This document shows positions 1-10,917 of a stretch of 64,000 nt of DNA, in pieces. The position numbers were made by a program, and so were the translations under genes. Below the pieces are notes generated by a model. The model saw only the letters and a program-made list of their open reading frames with translations, was not told the DNA's origin and did no database searches. Source of the DNA: Alisma plantago-aquatica. Taxonomy: Eukaryota; Streptophyta; Magnoliopsida; Alismatales; Alismataceae. The first letter of the stretch is position 1, and every line of letters starts with the position of its first letter. The stretch lies in the NCBI GenBank assembly GCA_963693085.1, contig OY856410.1:560345906-560409905 (forward strand). The letters run 5' to 3'.

Positions 1-2200
1 TTTTGAATATAAAGTTTCTCAACTATCCATTTTTGGGACTTTAATGCACCTAACATAAGGAGACATTGATTCTCCAATTCAGCCCAATGATTTCGGCCAC
101 ATTTCCCCAAATTTGGTCAATTCATCCCCACTTTTTTCAACAGTACACATAGACACTTAATCGACTCTTTTTCTTTGGGAGACAACTGAAGGGCCATATT
201 AAGATGGTGTGTTTCGATGACACCAATCAAATGATTCATAGGTCCCCCTTGAAATGGTGCCTTCTAATGGGCCCTTCTTTGAATGGATCATCTATCGATA
301 ATCCATTTTGAATGTCACAAATGAAATCTAGCACACTAGCCGAAGGAGCACTTCCATGACCACTTTCCAAAGGAATGAATTCGGTTGAATTCAACCAAAT
401 TCGATCGAATTCATTCCCTCTTGTCACTGACCTTTTTCCTTTGGAAGATAGCTAGAGATCCACCTACTAAAGGCCGCCCTCCAATGGTTTTCCTTCCAAT
501 GGACCACCAAACAAAGTCCAAACTTGATGTTTCCTTTTAGTGACAACCTCTGAAGGTCCATATACCAAAGGCTCATCTTCTGATAATGACTTCCAAAGGT
601 CCCTACTGATGACATGTCTTCGATAGCCATCTTTCAATAGTGTCCCCCAAAGACATGCCTTCTGATGGTCCGTTCCACTCTATTCCCACAAATTGAAGGA
701 ATGAATTTGGTTAAACCCACCCAAATTCAATGTAATTCATGTCTAATCACATACATGCTTCATTACCCCTATAAATACCCAACCCTTTCTACCTAGAAAA
801 GGGTTTTTGAGGTTCCAAACTTCAGTTCTGCACACTTGTACAATTCCACCCTTTGGTTTCCAAAGATTCATCCTAGAGTTCCAAGTTATGAGAATGATAA
901 AGAGATTCACCTACACTCATCCCCATCAGAAGGTATCCATTCACCATCATTTCCCATCATCTTCCACCTCCGTCCATCCATTTCCACCATCTTCTAGCCA
1001 CTTTCCATCCATTTTCAGCCACTTTCCACCTCCATGCACCCATCCAAGCTGATGTTTGGGTAGAATCAAGGATGTAGGAATCTAAGGAGTCCTGAAGATC
1101 AAGGATGACAACCCCAAGGGTGATATCTAGCCCATCCAAAGGATAAGGAGGGAGAGCCACCTCTCCTCCATAGGATAAATCTCTTCTTCTTTCTCTTTCT
1201 TTTACTTTTCTTCTATGTTTCTGTACAAATAATGTATTTTCATCTTTGTTCAGTGCCAACTATACTTCTCCATGGATAGTTGAGATTCTTCTTGGCTATG
1301 TAGCCATTTTGGTCAAGTTTATGTACTTTTACCCTAAGCAAGTAGTCTTCTTACAAATCTATCGTGTTCTCTATTTTATCTTCTCTTTTAGGTTATGATT
1401 TCTAGTTTGGTTTATCTCTTTCTTGCTTGAACTTCTATTTCCACCAAGATCACGAGATTCACTATATAAATGGGTATATAAGGTAGTTTGGATCAAAATT
1501 CGAGAGGAGGATGTCCATGGGAGGATCTGTCCAGAACACAAGTCAGAGAGATGGGACCTTGTACTATGAATTTGACCGCATCTAGGTGAATTTGAATGAA
1601 TTCATCTAAATGTGCCCACATTCATAGGTTGTGTTTCGTGAAGGTTCTCCACTGTTCCTAAACTCTTTGAATATTCTAGACTCAAGAGGGCATCCAAACT
1701 ACTTAGGGATGTTGAACCATTATACTTGAGAGAGGTTTCAGATCATTGATGGGGCTTTAGTCACACTGCACGAGAGCTAGTAGGATGACCTCCGCAGGAG
1801 CATCTACCACGACACATGCAATGTTTGGATGTAGTTTCTTGCTAGGTTGTTTGAGGGTTGTCTACACCCGAGAACGGGTGCATAGACTACCCAACATGTA
1901 GTTACATAGCCAAGAACTCCTTCTCCTGATTAGTAGGATTTGACATATTCTATTTTCTTTATTTTAATTTGTGTTATTTCATATCATTTCACTAGACTCA
2001 TTCTATTTGCTTGCATATATCAGCTCCTGCTATGTTTTAATTGACTAACAACAAAGTCTTAGGTGTCTACATGTCCCCACGTCCTTGTGTTTGACCTTGT
2101 ATATCTACTTCAACCCTGCATTGAGTTGAGAGTGAACTAACGGTATCAGGCTATAAATTTAAAGTCTGATCCTTTTGAATCTACCTCCATTTTGGACACA
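1..2200 (+). mobile_element. Ty3/gypsy-type LTR, 5' end outside window (relic G1)
   Basis: This is read as a long terminal repeat because it is followed by a degraded tRNA-Asp-type primer site at 2211-2228. Its part from about 1080 to 1560 also resembles 20100-20520, the corresponding part of a second LTR in the window. Shared landmarks are a purine-rich stretch, a run reading gagccacctctc, a C/T-rich tract, then tgcattcatctttgtt-like and ggctatgtagc-like blocks. A TATA box lies at 770-777. The stretch 230-700 carries short degenerate direct repeats around tccaaagg and ttccaatgg, typical of a U3 region. No protein is encoded. The left boundary is outside the window, and the right boundary is placed near a CA at about 2200. 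Confidence 0.5.
770..777 (+). promoter_or_regulatory. TATA box of the G1 LTR
   Basis: tataaata sits inside ccctataaatacccaa, about 1.4 kb before the primer site. The related LTR at 19378-21096 has a similar ctataaata at the equivalent place, which supports a conserved core promoter. No transcription start can be demonstrated from sequence alone. Confidence 0.4.
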
Positions 2201-2210
2201 GAATTCAGAC

Positions 2211-2228
2211 TAACATTGTTGCTGGGGA
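2211..2228 (+). promoter_or_regulatory. Degraded tRNA-Asp-type primer binding site (G1)
   Basis: taacattgttgctgggga matches the plant tRNA-Asp primer site tggcgccgttgccgggga with a few transitions, mostly CG to CA/TG as expected from decay of methylated cytosines. It lies about 10 bp after the proposed LTR end. Tat/Athila-type Ty3-gypsy elements commonly use this primer. Confidence 0.5.
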
Positions 2229-2572
2229 TGTAGTTTTCTCACATTCACACCAACAAACATTTTGTTCTATCAGCAAAATCTTGTACATATACACATAGTT
2301 ATTCTTTTTTTTGCACATACTTGTTCATACATACAAAATTAGTTTTCCTTTTTCTTATACTTTTAAGCCATGGACCTTGCCTCAACAAGGCAAGTTATCT
2401 TTTCCACCTATCCTCCTGAATTTTCTACAATCCAGACTATTGGAAAATAATTGGAAGTTGTGTTCTCCAACTAGTTGACTTATATTTACCCCCACCTTCA
2501 TCATACATCGACACTTAAACAATGGACAAGGGTGATCAACCTATGATCTCTACATTCGTGTGGCATTAAAAT

Positions 2573-3013
2573 TTGAGCAGAGAAATCACACTAGGAAGAG
2601 AAAGTGATTATGCACTTATCTCTGTCGTGTTGCCTCATCTCCAAGTCCAAGCTGATTCCCTTTGGGATCTACTCAAAAGGCAAGATCATCAGCTCCAAGT
2701 AGCCAACGAGATCATGGACTGTAGTAGGAATATGTTTCAAGCTGTTGAACAAGGAGCTATCCAAGTACAACAACTTGATTTAGTAGAGCTTCAACAAACC
2801 TACATGACCACATTGGATAACCTTGAAGAAATTTCATCTCAAATGTAGCAACTTCAAAATGATGCTATTGTACATAGTATGACACTTCAAGACCTAGTCA
2901 ATTTGGTTCTCATGAATTTTGATGTGCCTGTGTATGATCATGAAGACCTTGGTCATCAAAACCCTTTCATTGAGCCTGATGAGGAACATATTTCACCATC
3001 CCATTCAGGCTAG
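2573..3013 (+). pseudogene. Gag-like fragment of relic G1, unknown family
   Basis: A frame of about 146 codons is broken by one TAG at 2846-2848. The first 91 residues are rich in Q, L and E with heptad-like spacing (runs such as HLQVQAD, QQLDLVELQQ), which suggests a coiled coil. The part after the stop contains an acidic stretch (DVPVYDHEDLGHQ). It lies where gag should start, about 340 bp after the primer site, so gag is the natural guess. No zinc knuckle or recognised gag domain is visible. The ATG at 2573 may not be the original start. Confidence 0.35.
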
Positions 3014-3319
3014 CAATTGGACTCACCAAGATTTTTCTATTAATACTCACCCATCTAGGGAAGCTCTTCATTTCATCCATAATATTCACTGAGAAACCAA
3101 TGGAGAGAACACAAACTTTGCAATTTTGGTTTGATGATGATGACTTCCACCCTTCTTAGGAAGCCAAACTACCTCATAACTAGAGGTTCAGTTTGAGCAT
3201 CTCAATTCAACTTCAACTCCAAACCAAGGTGATACCTCTCAAGATGAGACTTCTCAGTTTGTTTCAAGCAACATATCTACAATTTTTTGGAATAACTTGT
3301 TAGAGGAGGATTAAAAAGG

Positions 3320-3712
3320 TTGCTGAAAACTTATGATGATGAATTGAAGTATCACGAGCTGACATCCACCACCATCCATTTCCAAGGGGTGGTTGGCATT
3401 GATGGAGTTGGATGGACAATCCAATACAACATGGCTGCCAAACATGAAGATACATTATATCCCATAGACTATGACAAGCTTAGGATGGTAGAACTGCAAA
3501 TAGATTCACCTGGGGATACTTCTTGTTTAGAACATGATTGGGTGGCTCAGATTGGGGAAATGAGTATTTTTTGGGCATCCAACCTCAAGTTCGGAGATGG
3601 AGAGAGAGGAGAGAAGTCCTATATAAGATTTGCATCCTCTACAATCCATATCATCCCGTGTAGATATCCTAGGGCACACCTGTTCAAACACATACCTCAA
3701 TGGGTTCCTTGA
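3320..3712 (+). pseudogene. Uncharacterised frame in relic G1
   Basis: A 130-codon open frame lies in the internal part of relic G1. Its product would be acidic and rich in D, H and I. No motif of protease, RT, RNase H, integrase or envelope is visible. An overlapping frame at 3630-3980 ends in a hydrophobic tail (YTFLFSFLFK), which is probably chance. It may be a leftover of a gag C-terminus or of a captured sequence; nothing in it allows a function to be given. Confidence 0.2.
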
Positions 3713-5590
3713 GGATGCTCTGCTAAGGAATTCATCTCAATGTATCTCAAGACAATTCCAACACAAGGATGAATTCACCGAGTCATCAAAATTAATTCCT
3801 CTACTTCAGACTCGAAAGGGCTCATATCTCCACCTATTCTACTCCTACATGGCAGGCCCCATCAACAAGACACGTGTGATAGTGGTCCTAATAAGTAGGA
3901 TTTGGGATTCCAGTGTTAGTATCATGGGGAAACCACCCCCTTTATCTTACACCTTTCTTTTCTCTTTCTTGTTTAAATAAATTTTGTTATTCAAGTTCTT
4001 GATTAGATAGTTTCTTCCCTCTAACTGTTTAATAATGTCTTTGCATACATGCATAATTATAGGACTTTGAAAATTTTCTTTCCCTTACATCCATGTATTC
4101 CTTCCCTACAATACCAAGTTTAGGTCTTCCTCAAGGACAATAAAAATTTCAAGCTTGGAATGGTATGGCTATTCTACCTTCTATCCCTTCATTTTTCATG
4201 CATGCATGTTTACTTCCTACATTTAGTATAATTTTTTTAATTTGTTTTTCTTTCAATAGTTTAGTCTAGCTTTAGTGCTTTGTACGAGCTTGTTTATCAA
4301 TTTGTACCTTTGCAATTATGTCTATGTGATGTGAATCTTATAGTTAAATTCTTATCCATGCGCTTAAGTGCCCTATTTTCATCTTAATTGCTTGATCTCT
4401 TGCTTCAATAGCTCATTGAATCTTTCCTTAAGTTTGACATTCAGTCTGGGGTTTTGTGCCTTATTCATAGTCTAAAATGGTGCTCCCTTGATTAAGTTGC
4501 AAATGAAAAAAATTAAGATTTTAGATTGTTGGGAGGATCTAGAGTTTGATCAAAACTCCAAGCCATATTTTCTACAAAACCAACATTATTCTTGGGATCC
4601 TTGAATCATAATTTCTCTTTTTCACATAGGTATCAAATGGGCAATGAGGAGTCCTTGAGTTATAATCAAGTTTGAATGTTTTCCTTTGGTGGTCCATGCG
4701 CCCACTCACCTTAGATTGAGTACAAAAAATAAAAGTATGCAAAAAAGGCTTGGCTGCCCATAAACACCATAAATAATAAAATAGTTTTTGCCCAAACCTA
4801 TAAATTAGAATGAAGAGAATAAAAGTTGAGTATGAATAAGTATATAGGCATTTATTTTCTCTTTCATAATGTTGAGGATTGAGCCCAGTGGGTGTATGAC
4901 TATGTTCATGAACACAGATATGTCGTGCCTAGTAGTGCCACCCTAAAAGCTTATTAGAGAGTCCTTAGGAACACATAGGAGACCTATGAGATCATCCTAG
5001 TAGCAGGGTTGGTTTGAGCGTAGTATGAGGATTTTGTCTCACTGCTTTGGGCCAGCTGGCCCAGATTGCAGGGATTGTTTCTTGTTACATGGACCAACCT
5101 AACACAAATCGAGATCCACATAAGTCATTAGAGTCTTTTTCCTTTGTTGCTTCTTAGGACAGAAATAAGTGGGAGGTGTGTTGTTAATAAGTGGTTTACA
5201 TGAATACATGAGATAGTTCATTACTATCACCTTCCTGATTACCTCTATGACAATGCTTTAATGCTCAAATATTATGGTTCAAGCCCCCATGAGTATTGAC
5301 AAGTTGCAGTAAATTTGCTTAAATATGCCTGTATGTTTTGATCTTACTCAAGTAGGGTCTTGTTCGAATGGTGGGGGTTTGTTATGAAACAACATTTACC
5401 AAGATAATTGTTGTTTTAAACTATTTTCCTAACCTTGGAATTTATTGCCAAGATTAATTTAGCGTTTGTTGTTTGAGAAAAGTCTTGCTTGAGGAAAAAC
5501 AATGTTTAAGGTGGAATAATTGATAACATTTAAATTTAGGTGTTTATTCTGAGTATTTATCTAGAGTTTTGTGCTTGTATTAGCATTAAT
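3713..5590 (+). other. Noncoding 3' part of relic G1
   Basis: No frame of note is present. Around 4140-4165 the sequence runs caatnaaaatttcaagcttg, which resembles the segment ttcaagctttgggggag at 29581-29597 in the Athila-like element, a common prelude to the 3' untranslated part of Tat/Athila elements. A purine run gtgggggtttgttatg at 5364-5379 could be a polypurine tract followed by an LTR start, but no matching second LTR is evident. The right boundary against the LINE is approximate. Confidence 0.3.
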
Positions 5591-5618
5591 ATGCCCAAAA
5601 TATCTCTAGCATTTTATG

Positions 5619-6367
5619 GTGTGGGTTTTTATTCCTAATCTTCCAATATTCCTTTATGAGCACTACTTCTTTGAGGAGGTGGGTGATGTAATTGGAACCA
5701 CCATTCGGGCGGACAAAAATACAAAGCTAAAAAGGAGGGGGAAGTTTTCTCACATAGAAGTTAAGTTAGACATGGCACATTCTCCATAGATCATCTGCAT
5801 CTTTATGGTAGGATAGGCCACACATAAAATTTCTATAAAATTAAAGAAGATGAAAATCCATTCCACCCATTAGAAACTGTAGAGCTAAATGAAGATTCGT
5901 TGCCTCAAGGGAACTATTCAGAATCAATTCATGCTAAACCTATCACCAGGAAAATAAGAAAAAAATGAATCGGTCAAGAACTAGAGCTGAGACAATGGAA
6001 TAGATTGGGAAACCTCAATATTGAAAAAGAAGACCATGACAATGAAGTTATTCTAGAAAGGATTGCTAAGAAAATAAAAAAATTCATATGGAAATAGAAG
6101 AAGAACTAGGAAGGACTAGGTAAACTAGTACATTCTTCTCAGAATATCTAGATAAAGCATTCCAATAAGGACCGCATAATTACCAACACAAACAAAGGCA
6201 AGTCAATAGCGCATGAGGAAAAAAAAATCATAGATGATGATACAAAAGTCATCCAAGAAGATAAAGGACAAAACTTTGAAACACTAAGATTCAACTTGGG
6301 CCACAATTCACCTATACCTAGTGGTCCCAAAGGGTCTTAAATAAGGGCTTGTTCAGAGCATCAGTAG
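5619..6367 (+). pseudogene. L1 ORF1 remnant (DUF4283 end, zinc-knuckle region, basic tail)
   Basis: Reading from 5619, the peptide VWVFIPNLPIFLYE..FFEEVGDVIG is the C-terminal half of a DUF4283 domain. It is followed directly by IGTTIRADKNTKLKRRGKFSHIEVKLDM, which matches the hallmark of plant L1 ORF1 proteins just before their CCHC knuckle. The knuckle itself has decayed to an IC-F-G-xx-H-like remnant interrupted by TAG near 5814. The remainder is a lysine- and glutamate-rich tail with several stops. ORF1 proteins bind RNA and package the LINE transcript. The N-terminus is missing. Confidence 0.65.
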
Positions 6368-6372
6368 GAATT
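6368..6372. repeat. Target-site duplication (left) of Cassandra
   Basis: gaatt directly precedes the TG of the left LTR and is repeated exactly at 7207-7211 after the right LTR. Confidence 0.85.
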
Positions 6373-6663
6373 TGTAACATCCCAGGATTTCAGGCCTCGG
6401 ATAACATGATCTTAAAAGGAATGATTGGACTACCCATATCACCAAGGTGCACCTCCTTTTCTAGGAGCCCATCACTAAAGAACTCCATAGTTAAGCATGC
6501 TCAGCTTGGAGTAGTACTAGGATGGGTGACCAGTCGAGAAGTTGACCCCGTCTTGCATGTGAGTGAGGACAAAATGCACAGTTAAGGCTAGTGGTGGTCT
6601 GTGGGGACATTCATCATTCCTGAAACTCTACTAGAGCCTTGGGCAGTGGGACCAGACGTTACA
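6373..6663 (+). repeat. Cassandra left LTR
   Basis: 291 bp beginning tgtaacatccc and ending gacgttaca. It has the same length as the right LTR and differs mainly by transitions, several at sites that are CG in the right copy and CA or TG here. Confidence 0.92.
6445..6560 (+). pseudogene. 5S rRNA-derived segment in the Cassandra left LTR
   Basis: The stretch aligns with plant 5S rRNA from its 5' ggtgc through gcccatca..aactcc to the 3' gaagt..cttgca end. Box A reads agttaagcatgct (6489-6501, one change from the plant consensus), the intermediate element gagtagtactagg is intact, and box C reads aggatgggtgacc (6519-6531). It is derived from 5S but is part of a retrotransposon LTR, not a ribosomal gene. 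Confidence 0.88.
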
Positions 6664-6665
6664 AA

Positions 6666-6678
6666 TGGTATCAGAGCC
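6666..6678 (+). promoter_or_regulatory. Initiator-Met tRNA primer binding site of Cassandra
   Basis: tggtatcagagcc is complementary to the 3' end of plant initiator methionine tRNA and begins 2 bp after the left LTR. It would prime minus-strand DNA synthesis. Confidence 0.9.
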
Positions 6679-6902
6679 ATAACCCCTCCAGTAGGTGGGG
6701 CCCACATGGGCATGGCATGCTAGTCTTGAGCCGTGCAGTCCAGGCATGTAGGAAAGGGTTGTCCATGGTTGATGTAGCCACCCTTGTGCTGGTATTCCGT
6801 GATCGGGAGCTGGGTTTCCATGGGCCATTGTGGGTCTGCACTGAAATGGGGAAGAGATTATAAGGCCTTATAGTTGAGCCTTGATGAGGATGTAAAGAGT
6901 CT

Positions 6903-6915
6903 AAGTGGGGGAGAT
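6903..6915 (+). promoter_or_regulatory. Polypurine tract of Cassandra
   Basis: aagtgggggagat lies immediately before the TG of the right LTR, the expected place for the plus-strand primer. Confidence 0.8.
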
Positions 6916-7206
6916 TGTAACATCCCAGGATTTCAGGCCTCAGATAACATGATCTTAAAAGGAATGATTGGACTACCCATATCACCAAGGTGCACCTCCT
7001 TTTTTGGGATCCCATCACTAAAGAACTCCATAGTTAAGCGTGCTCATCTTGGAGTAGTACTAGGATGGGTGACCAGTCGGGAAGTTGACCCCGGCTTGCG
7101 CGTGAGTGAGGACAAAGCGCGTAGTTAAGGCTAGTGGTGGTCTGTGGGGACAGTCATCATTCCTAAAACTCTACTAGAGCCTTGGGCAGTGGGCCCGAAT
7201 GTTACA
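6916..7206 (+). repeat. Cassandra right LTR
   Basis: 291 bp, tgtaacatccc to aatgttaca. It is closer to the 5S consensus than the left LTR because it retains CG dinucleotides in box A and in the 3' part. Confidence 0.92.
6988..7103 (+). pseudogene. 5S rRNA-derived segment in the Cassandra right LTR
   Basis: Box A agttaagcgtgct (7032-7044) matches the plant 5S consensus exactly. The intermediate element and box C aggatgggtgacc (7062-7074) are also intact, so Pol III promoter potential is better preserved here than in the left LTR. The 5' third of 5S is the most diverged part. Confidence 0.88.
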
Positions 7207-7211
7207 GAATT
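7207..7211. repeat. Target-site duplication (right) of Cassandra
   Basis: gaatt, identical to 6368-6372. Confidence 0.85.
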
Positions 7212-7379
7212 CATCTATGAAATTGGAAAATGTTGACGACTAATGAAATTACAAGAAGTGGATCACATAAGAGAATAAAACAAAGAACAATTGATGAAAT
7301 TAGAAGAATAAGAACTAAACTTAAAACTTGGACTCTGAAGATGGAAATAGAGACTAGGAAACTTCAAACATAGTTGATC

Positions 7380-8310
7380 AATGATCCTATCAACATGGAA
7401 TGTACAAGGGACCTATAATACATATACCCAAAACATAATAAGAGATCTATCCAGTCTTTATAATAAAACTAACATGCTAGTCTATCATTGAACTAAGAAC
7501 AAGTGGATGCAATTCTAACAACATTATCGAAACCTTGGGGTTTGATACTTCTTATAGAGTTGAATCCATAGGATATTTGGGAGGCATATGGGTGATGTTG
7601 AAGGATACCATTTGAATAGTGTGCACTATTAATTGTAACAAGCAATTTATCCACCTCGTGACTTACAACAAGTTTCAGATAACCTTTGTGTATGCTAGAA
7701 CAAAAAAACTAAGAGACATACACTATGGAAGTATATTAAGATATTATCTGAAGCATCTAATATCATGTGGCTCGTGGTAGTATACTTTAACATTGTTTCA
7801 ATATCAATGAGAGGAGTGGAGGGGAGCCAGTGAATTTTAATAGCAATAGATATTTTGCTATTGCTTTAACAGAGGAGGGACTTCAGGTATTAGGAGTCAT
7901 GAGCCCTAATATGACCTTCAAAAGAGGATTGATACATTAATGGCATGATAGAGAAGTAGCAACCCTAGAATAGGTCAATCTATTCCCCCTCACACCAACG
8001 TCGAGATGCCGCCCAGAATGAACTTTGACCACTCGCCAGTTCTGATACATAAATACACTAGTATAGTCAAGAAATCATCTCTATCCAAACTTCTTCCACC
8101 TAGAGAAAGAGAGCACCTTTCCAATCCTTCCTACACAAAAAACAAAATAAGAACATTAAGTTTTAAGATACAAGAGAACATTTCATGTCAAAGGAAAAAG
8201 ATTAGGATAGAAAGGAAAGAGCTAGTACACGTTCAAGGAGACATAATCTTCTTAGAGAAGTCACTAGAAACCATATCAACCGGTGCACCAATAGCAAGAA
8301 AAATTTGACA
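7380..8310 (+). pseudogene. L1 ORF2 endonuclease region, decayed
   Basis: From about 7390 the peptide STWNVQGT matches the start of the L1 endonuclease (SWNVxGL type). Near 7680-7900 the frames give FVYAR, then SEASNIMWL and NERSGGEPVNFNS-like pieces, and an SPNMTFKRG-like piece, which correspond to the middle and end of the apurinic endonuclease domain. A histidine-rich DHSPVLI piece, the usual end of the domain, opens the 100-codon frame at 8006-8308. That frame continues into the lysine-rich linker towards RT. Multiple stops and frame changes rule out function. Confidence 0.6.
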
Positions 8311-8799
8311 CCAGCACACCAAGCCTGCTTATTAAATATAATGACATCGTCAACTAAGAGATAGAAGAATGGAGGCAAAAGTCGAGATGTGATTGGATGA
8401 AGGTTTCTGATGCTAACACAAAGTACTTCCACTCCATTGTTAAAGAAAAATGGAGCAAAAAAAAATCAAGAAACTTAAAAACACAGATGAACATTGGGAG
8501 AGGACAATGATGAGCTCAAGAACTGGTCAGGAATTTCTTTATGAATTTATTCACTAAAGATAAACCCCAACAACTGGATGCGGGCATGCTCCATGTATCT
8601 AGGAAAATTCCCAAAACTCATAGACTAGAAATCAAGCTATTTTGGGTGAATTCCATCCATCTTGGAAGTATAAAAAGTTCTGATGAAAATGAACCCAATC
8701 AAAGCTCCAAGACCCTCCAAATGAGCTAGAACAACATCAAACACTCTTTATTTCTAACAATCTCCAACTTCTTTGTAGGATATAAAATCAATTAAAGTA

Positions 8800-9665
8800 T
8801 GGACAAGTCCAACCTAATCTTCTTACCTAAGAGAAACACCCATGAAACATGTAACTAGTTGTGGCCAATAGCCTTGAACAATGTCAAATTGAAGCTTATA
8901 TCAAAGATTCTATTATAAAGAATTAAATCCTTCTTTCTAGATTGAATATCACCAATCCAAGGTGCCTTTTTTTCTAGGGAGAAAGATCTTTGATAACATT
9001 ATCCTTATCCAAGAAATAATACAGTCCATGAGATCTAAACTAGGAAAATCCACAACCTCAACCTATAAAGTTGACCTCTCTAAGGCATACATAGAATGAT
9101 TTGACCCCTTATTTAGGACACTCTTCAAAGTAATGCAATACCTCCAACACTTATCACCCTGGTCATGGACATTATCAGAGATGGTGACATTACCATCTCC
9201 TAGAATGGCGACACATTTCAACAATTTAAAGCAAATTTAGGTGTTTGACAAGGGGACTCTCTATCGTCACATATCTTCTACTGTGTCTTGAGAGATTCAG
9301 TCAAGCCATTTCCACTAAGGAACAAGAAGGATGAAGGAAACCATGTAATTCATCAAGGAATGGACCCCTGATATCTCATGTGTGCTTTGTAGATGATATC
9401 GTTCTCTATGATGAAGAGACCACTCGGTAGGCATCTATCATGATGAATTGTCTCAGAAGTTTTGAAGCAACATCAGAACACACATTATCGAAATAAAAAT
9501 CTACCATTTTTTTTCTTAAAAAGCACTGATCCAAGAATTAGAAGTTCTATTTGTAGAAAACCAAACATCCTAGAAACTCAAAACCTAGGAAAATACTTGG
9601 GGACTCACATTCTACATATGTGGGCCAACGAAAAAAATTTACCTAGATATTATCACAAAAATTGA
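8800..9665 (+). pseudogene. L1 ORF2 reverse transcriptase region, decayed
   Basis: Pieces in order are RPIALNNVKLKLISKIL (the L1 RT N-terminal motif), a QGAFF-like piece, then TLITLVMDIIRDGDITIS with a degraded QGDSLSSHIF (the xQGxPLSPxLF motif of L1 RT). This is followed by a decayed catalytic region around 9385-9410 and by YLGTHIL at about 9594-9614, the usual motif downstream of the RT core. The family would copy LINE RNA at the nicked target. Stops occur every few dozen codons. Confidence 0.6.
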
Positions 9666-10917
9666 GAACAATGTCTCCTCTTAGACCAAAAAATCTCTAT
9701 CACTTACTGGAAGAAAGACCTTGATCAATAAGTTCTAATTTCTATAATCTATATGATGAAATCAACTCATCTACTCACTTTTATCTGTGACAAAATAGAT
9801 CCAGTGATTACTTTGTTCTTGTGAACAGGTCATAACACAGAAAGAGTTATGTGCCTGGTTTCTTGTAAAAAGGTAGTAGGTGAAACAAAGGATGGGGTCT
9901 TGACATCAAAATGACGAGGCATCAAAACAAAGTAATACTCATGAATTCCTAGTATGAGTACATACATCACTTCAAAGCCAAATTTGTGGTGTGAGGTCAT
10001 GAAACATAAATATGGGAAGCACAAGAATGATGTAATTACTATAGAATAAAGAATGTGGAAATTGATAGAAAAAAACATGGAAAATCTATTAACAAAATTG
10101 GGAAAAGCAATCTTAGATGAAAATTTGAACGATTCTTGGGAAGACAGGTGGGTGCAAGGTAAGTTCAGGCCTCAAGTAATTCAATAAAAATCCATCCCAC
10201 AAGATATTACAGATCTTAAGGAAGGTTCCATGATAGACTTTCAAGGAGAATGGGACATAAATTTCATTTTGGAATGGTTTGATAAATATTCTTGTAAAGC
10301 AATCTTATTGATGATACCACCCTTACCTATAGAGGTAAATGACTTATAATGTACACAGAGGATCCAAATGGGAAATTCTCCAGAAAGTCACACTATTCTT
10401 ACTTAAGAAATCGTACTTCATAGAAGACCGAGGGACAATAGACAACAATGTGGAACCTAAATATACCCCATAGAATAAAATGTTTATGTTCAAACTATGC
10501 ATGATAGACTCATGAAAAACCTAAATAAAAATCATAGATGCCTCACTAAAAGCCCACTTTTCCCAAGGTACAACATTGAAGATGAAACACTACAAAACAC
10601 CTTATTTGATGTGAGGTGGTGAGGAAAGTCTAGGATAAAATCAGACTTGAAAATAAATGTAATATGATTGAGCATCACATATAAATAAGTATATCTCTGT
10701 CAATGTGAAAAGAATGTGTACATTAATGAGTGGCCAACCTGGTTCGCATTAGGGTCATGGAAACTATAGAAACTCAGTCAATTATTCTTTGAGAACAACT
10801 AACAAGGCCATATCAACATGTTTAACAACATAAGAAAGGAGGTCTGCCTTTGCACCAAAGATTTCATGGTAGACAACCCACAATTCAACATGTTACAAAA
10901 TCTAAGTCTGGTTGAGG

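Larger units (their letters stand above)
6664..6915 (+). other. Cassandra internal domain, noncoding
   Basis: The 252 bp run from the primer site to the polypurine tract. A 74-codon frame crosses it but also runs through the primer site and LTR sequence, and has no recognisable motif. A related internal segment occurs at 18684-18870, so the conservation is at the nucleic acid level. Confidence 0.8.
6373..7206 (+). mobile_element. Complete Cassandra TRIM retrotransposon with 5S rRNA-derived LTRs
   Basis: The element is 834 bp with two 291-bp LTRs (6373-6663 and 6916-7206), both TGTAACA...GTTACA. The primer site tggtatcagagcc follows the left LTR by 2 bp, a purine tract precedes the right LTR, and exact 5-bp GAATT duplications flank it. 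Each LTR contains a 5S-rRNA-like segment with recognisable internal Pol III promoter boxes. The 252-bp internal part encodes no protein, so movement would depend on proteins supplied in trans, as is known for Cassandra. By hand alignment the LTRs differ at 20 of 291 positions. It sits inside an older L1 LINE. Confidence 0.93.

Noticed and set aside
807..1259. Frames on both strands around 807-1259 (H/S/P-rich on +, K/R/W-rich on -)
   Set aside because: They come from a C/T-rich LTR segment with ccatcttccacc-type repeats; the related LTR at 20100-20520 does not keep either frame.
6445..7103. Functional 5S rRNA genes
   Set aside because: The 5S-like segments are diverged in their 5' third and lie inside LTRs with primer site, polypurine tract and target duplications, so they belong to Cassandra and not to ribosomal DNA.
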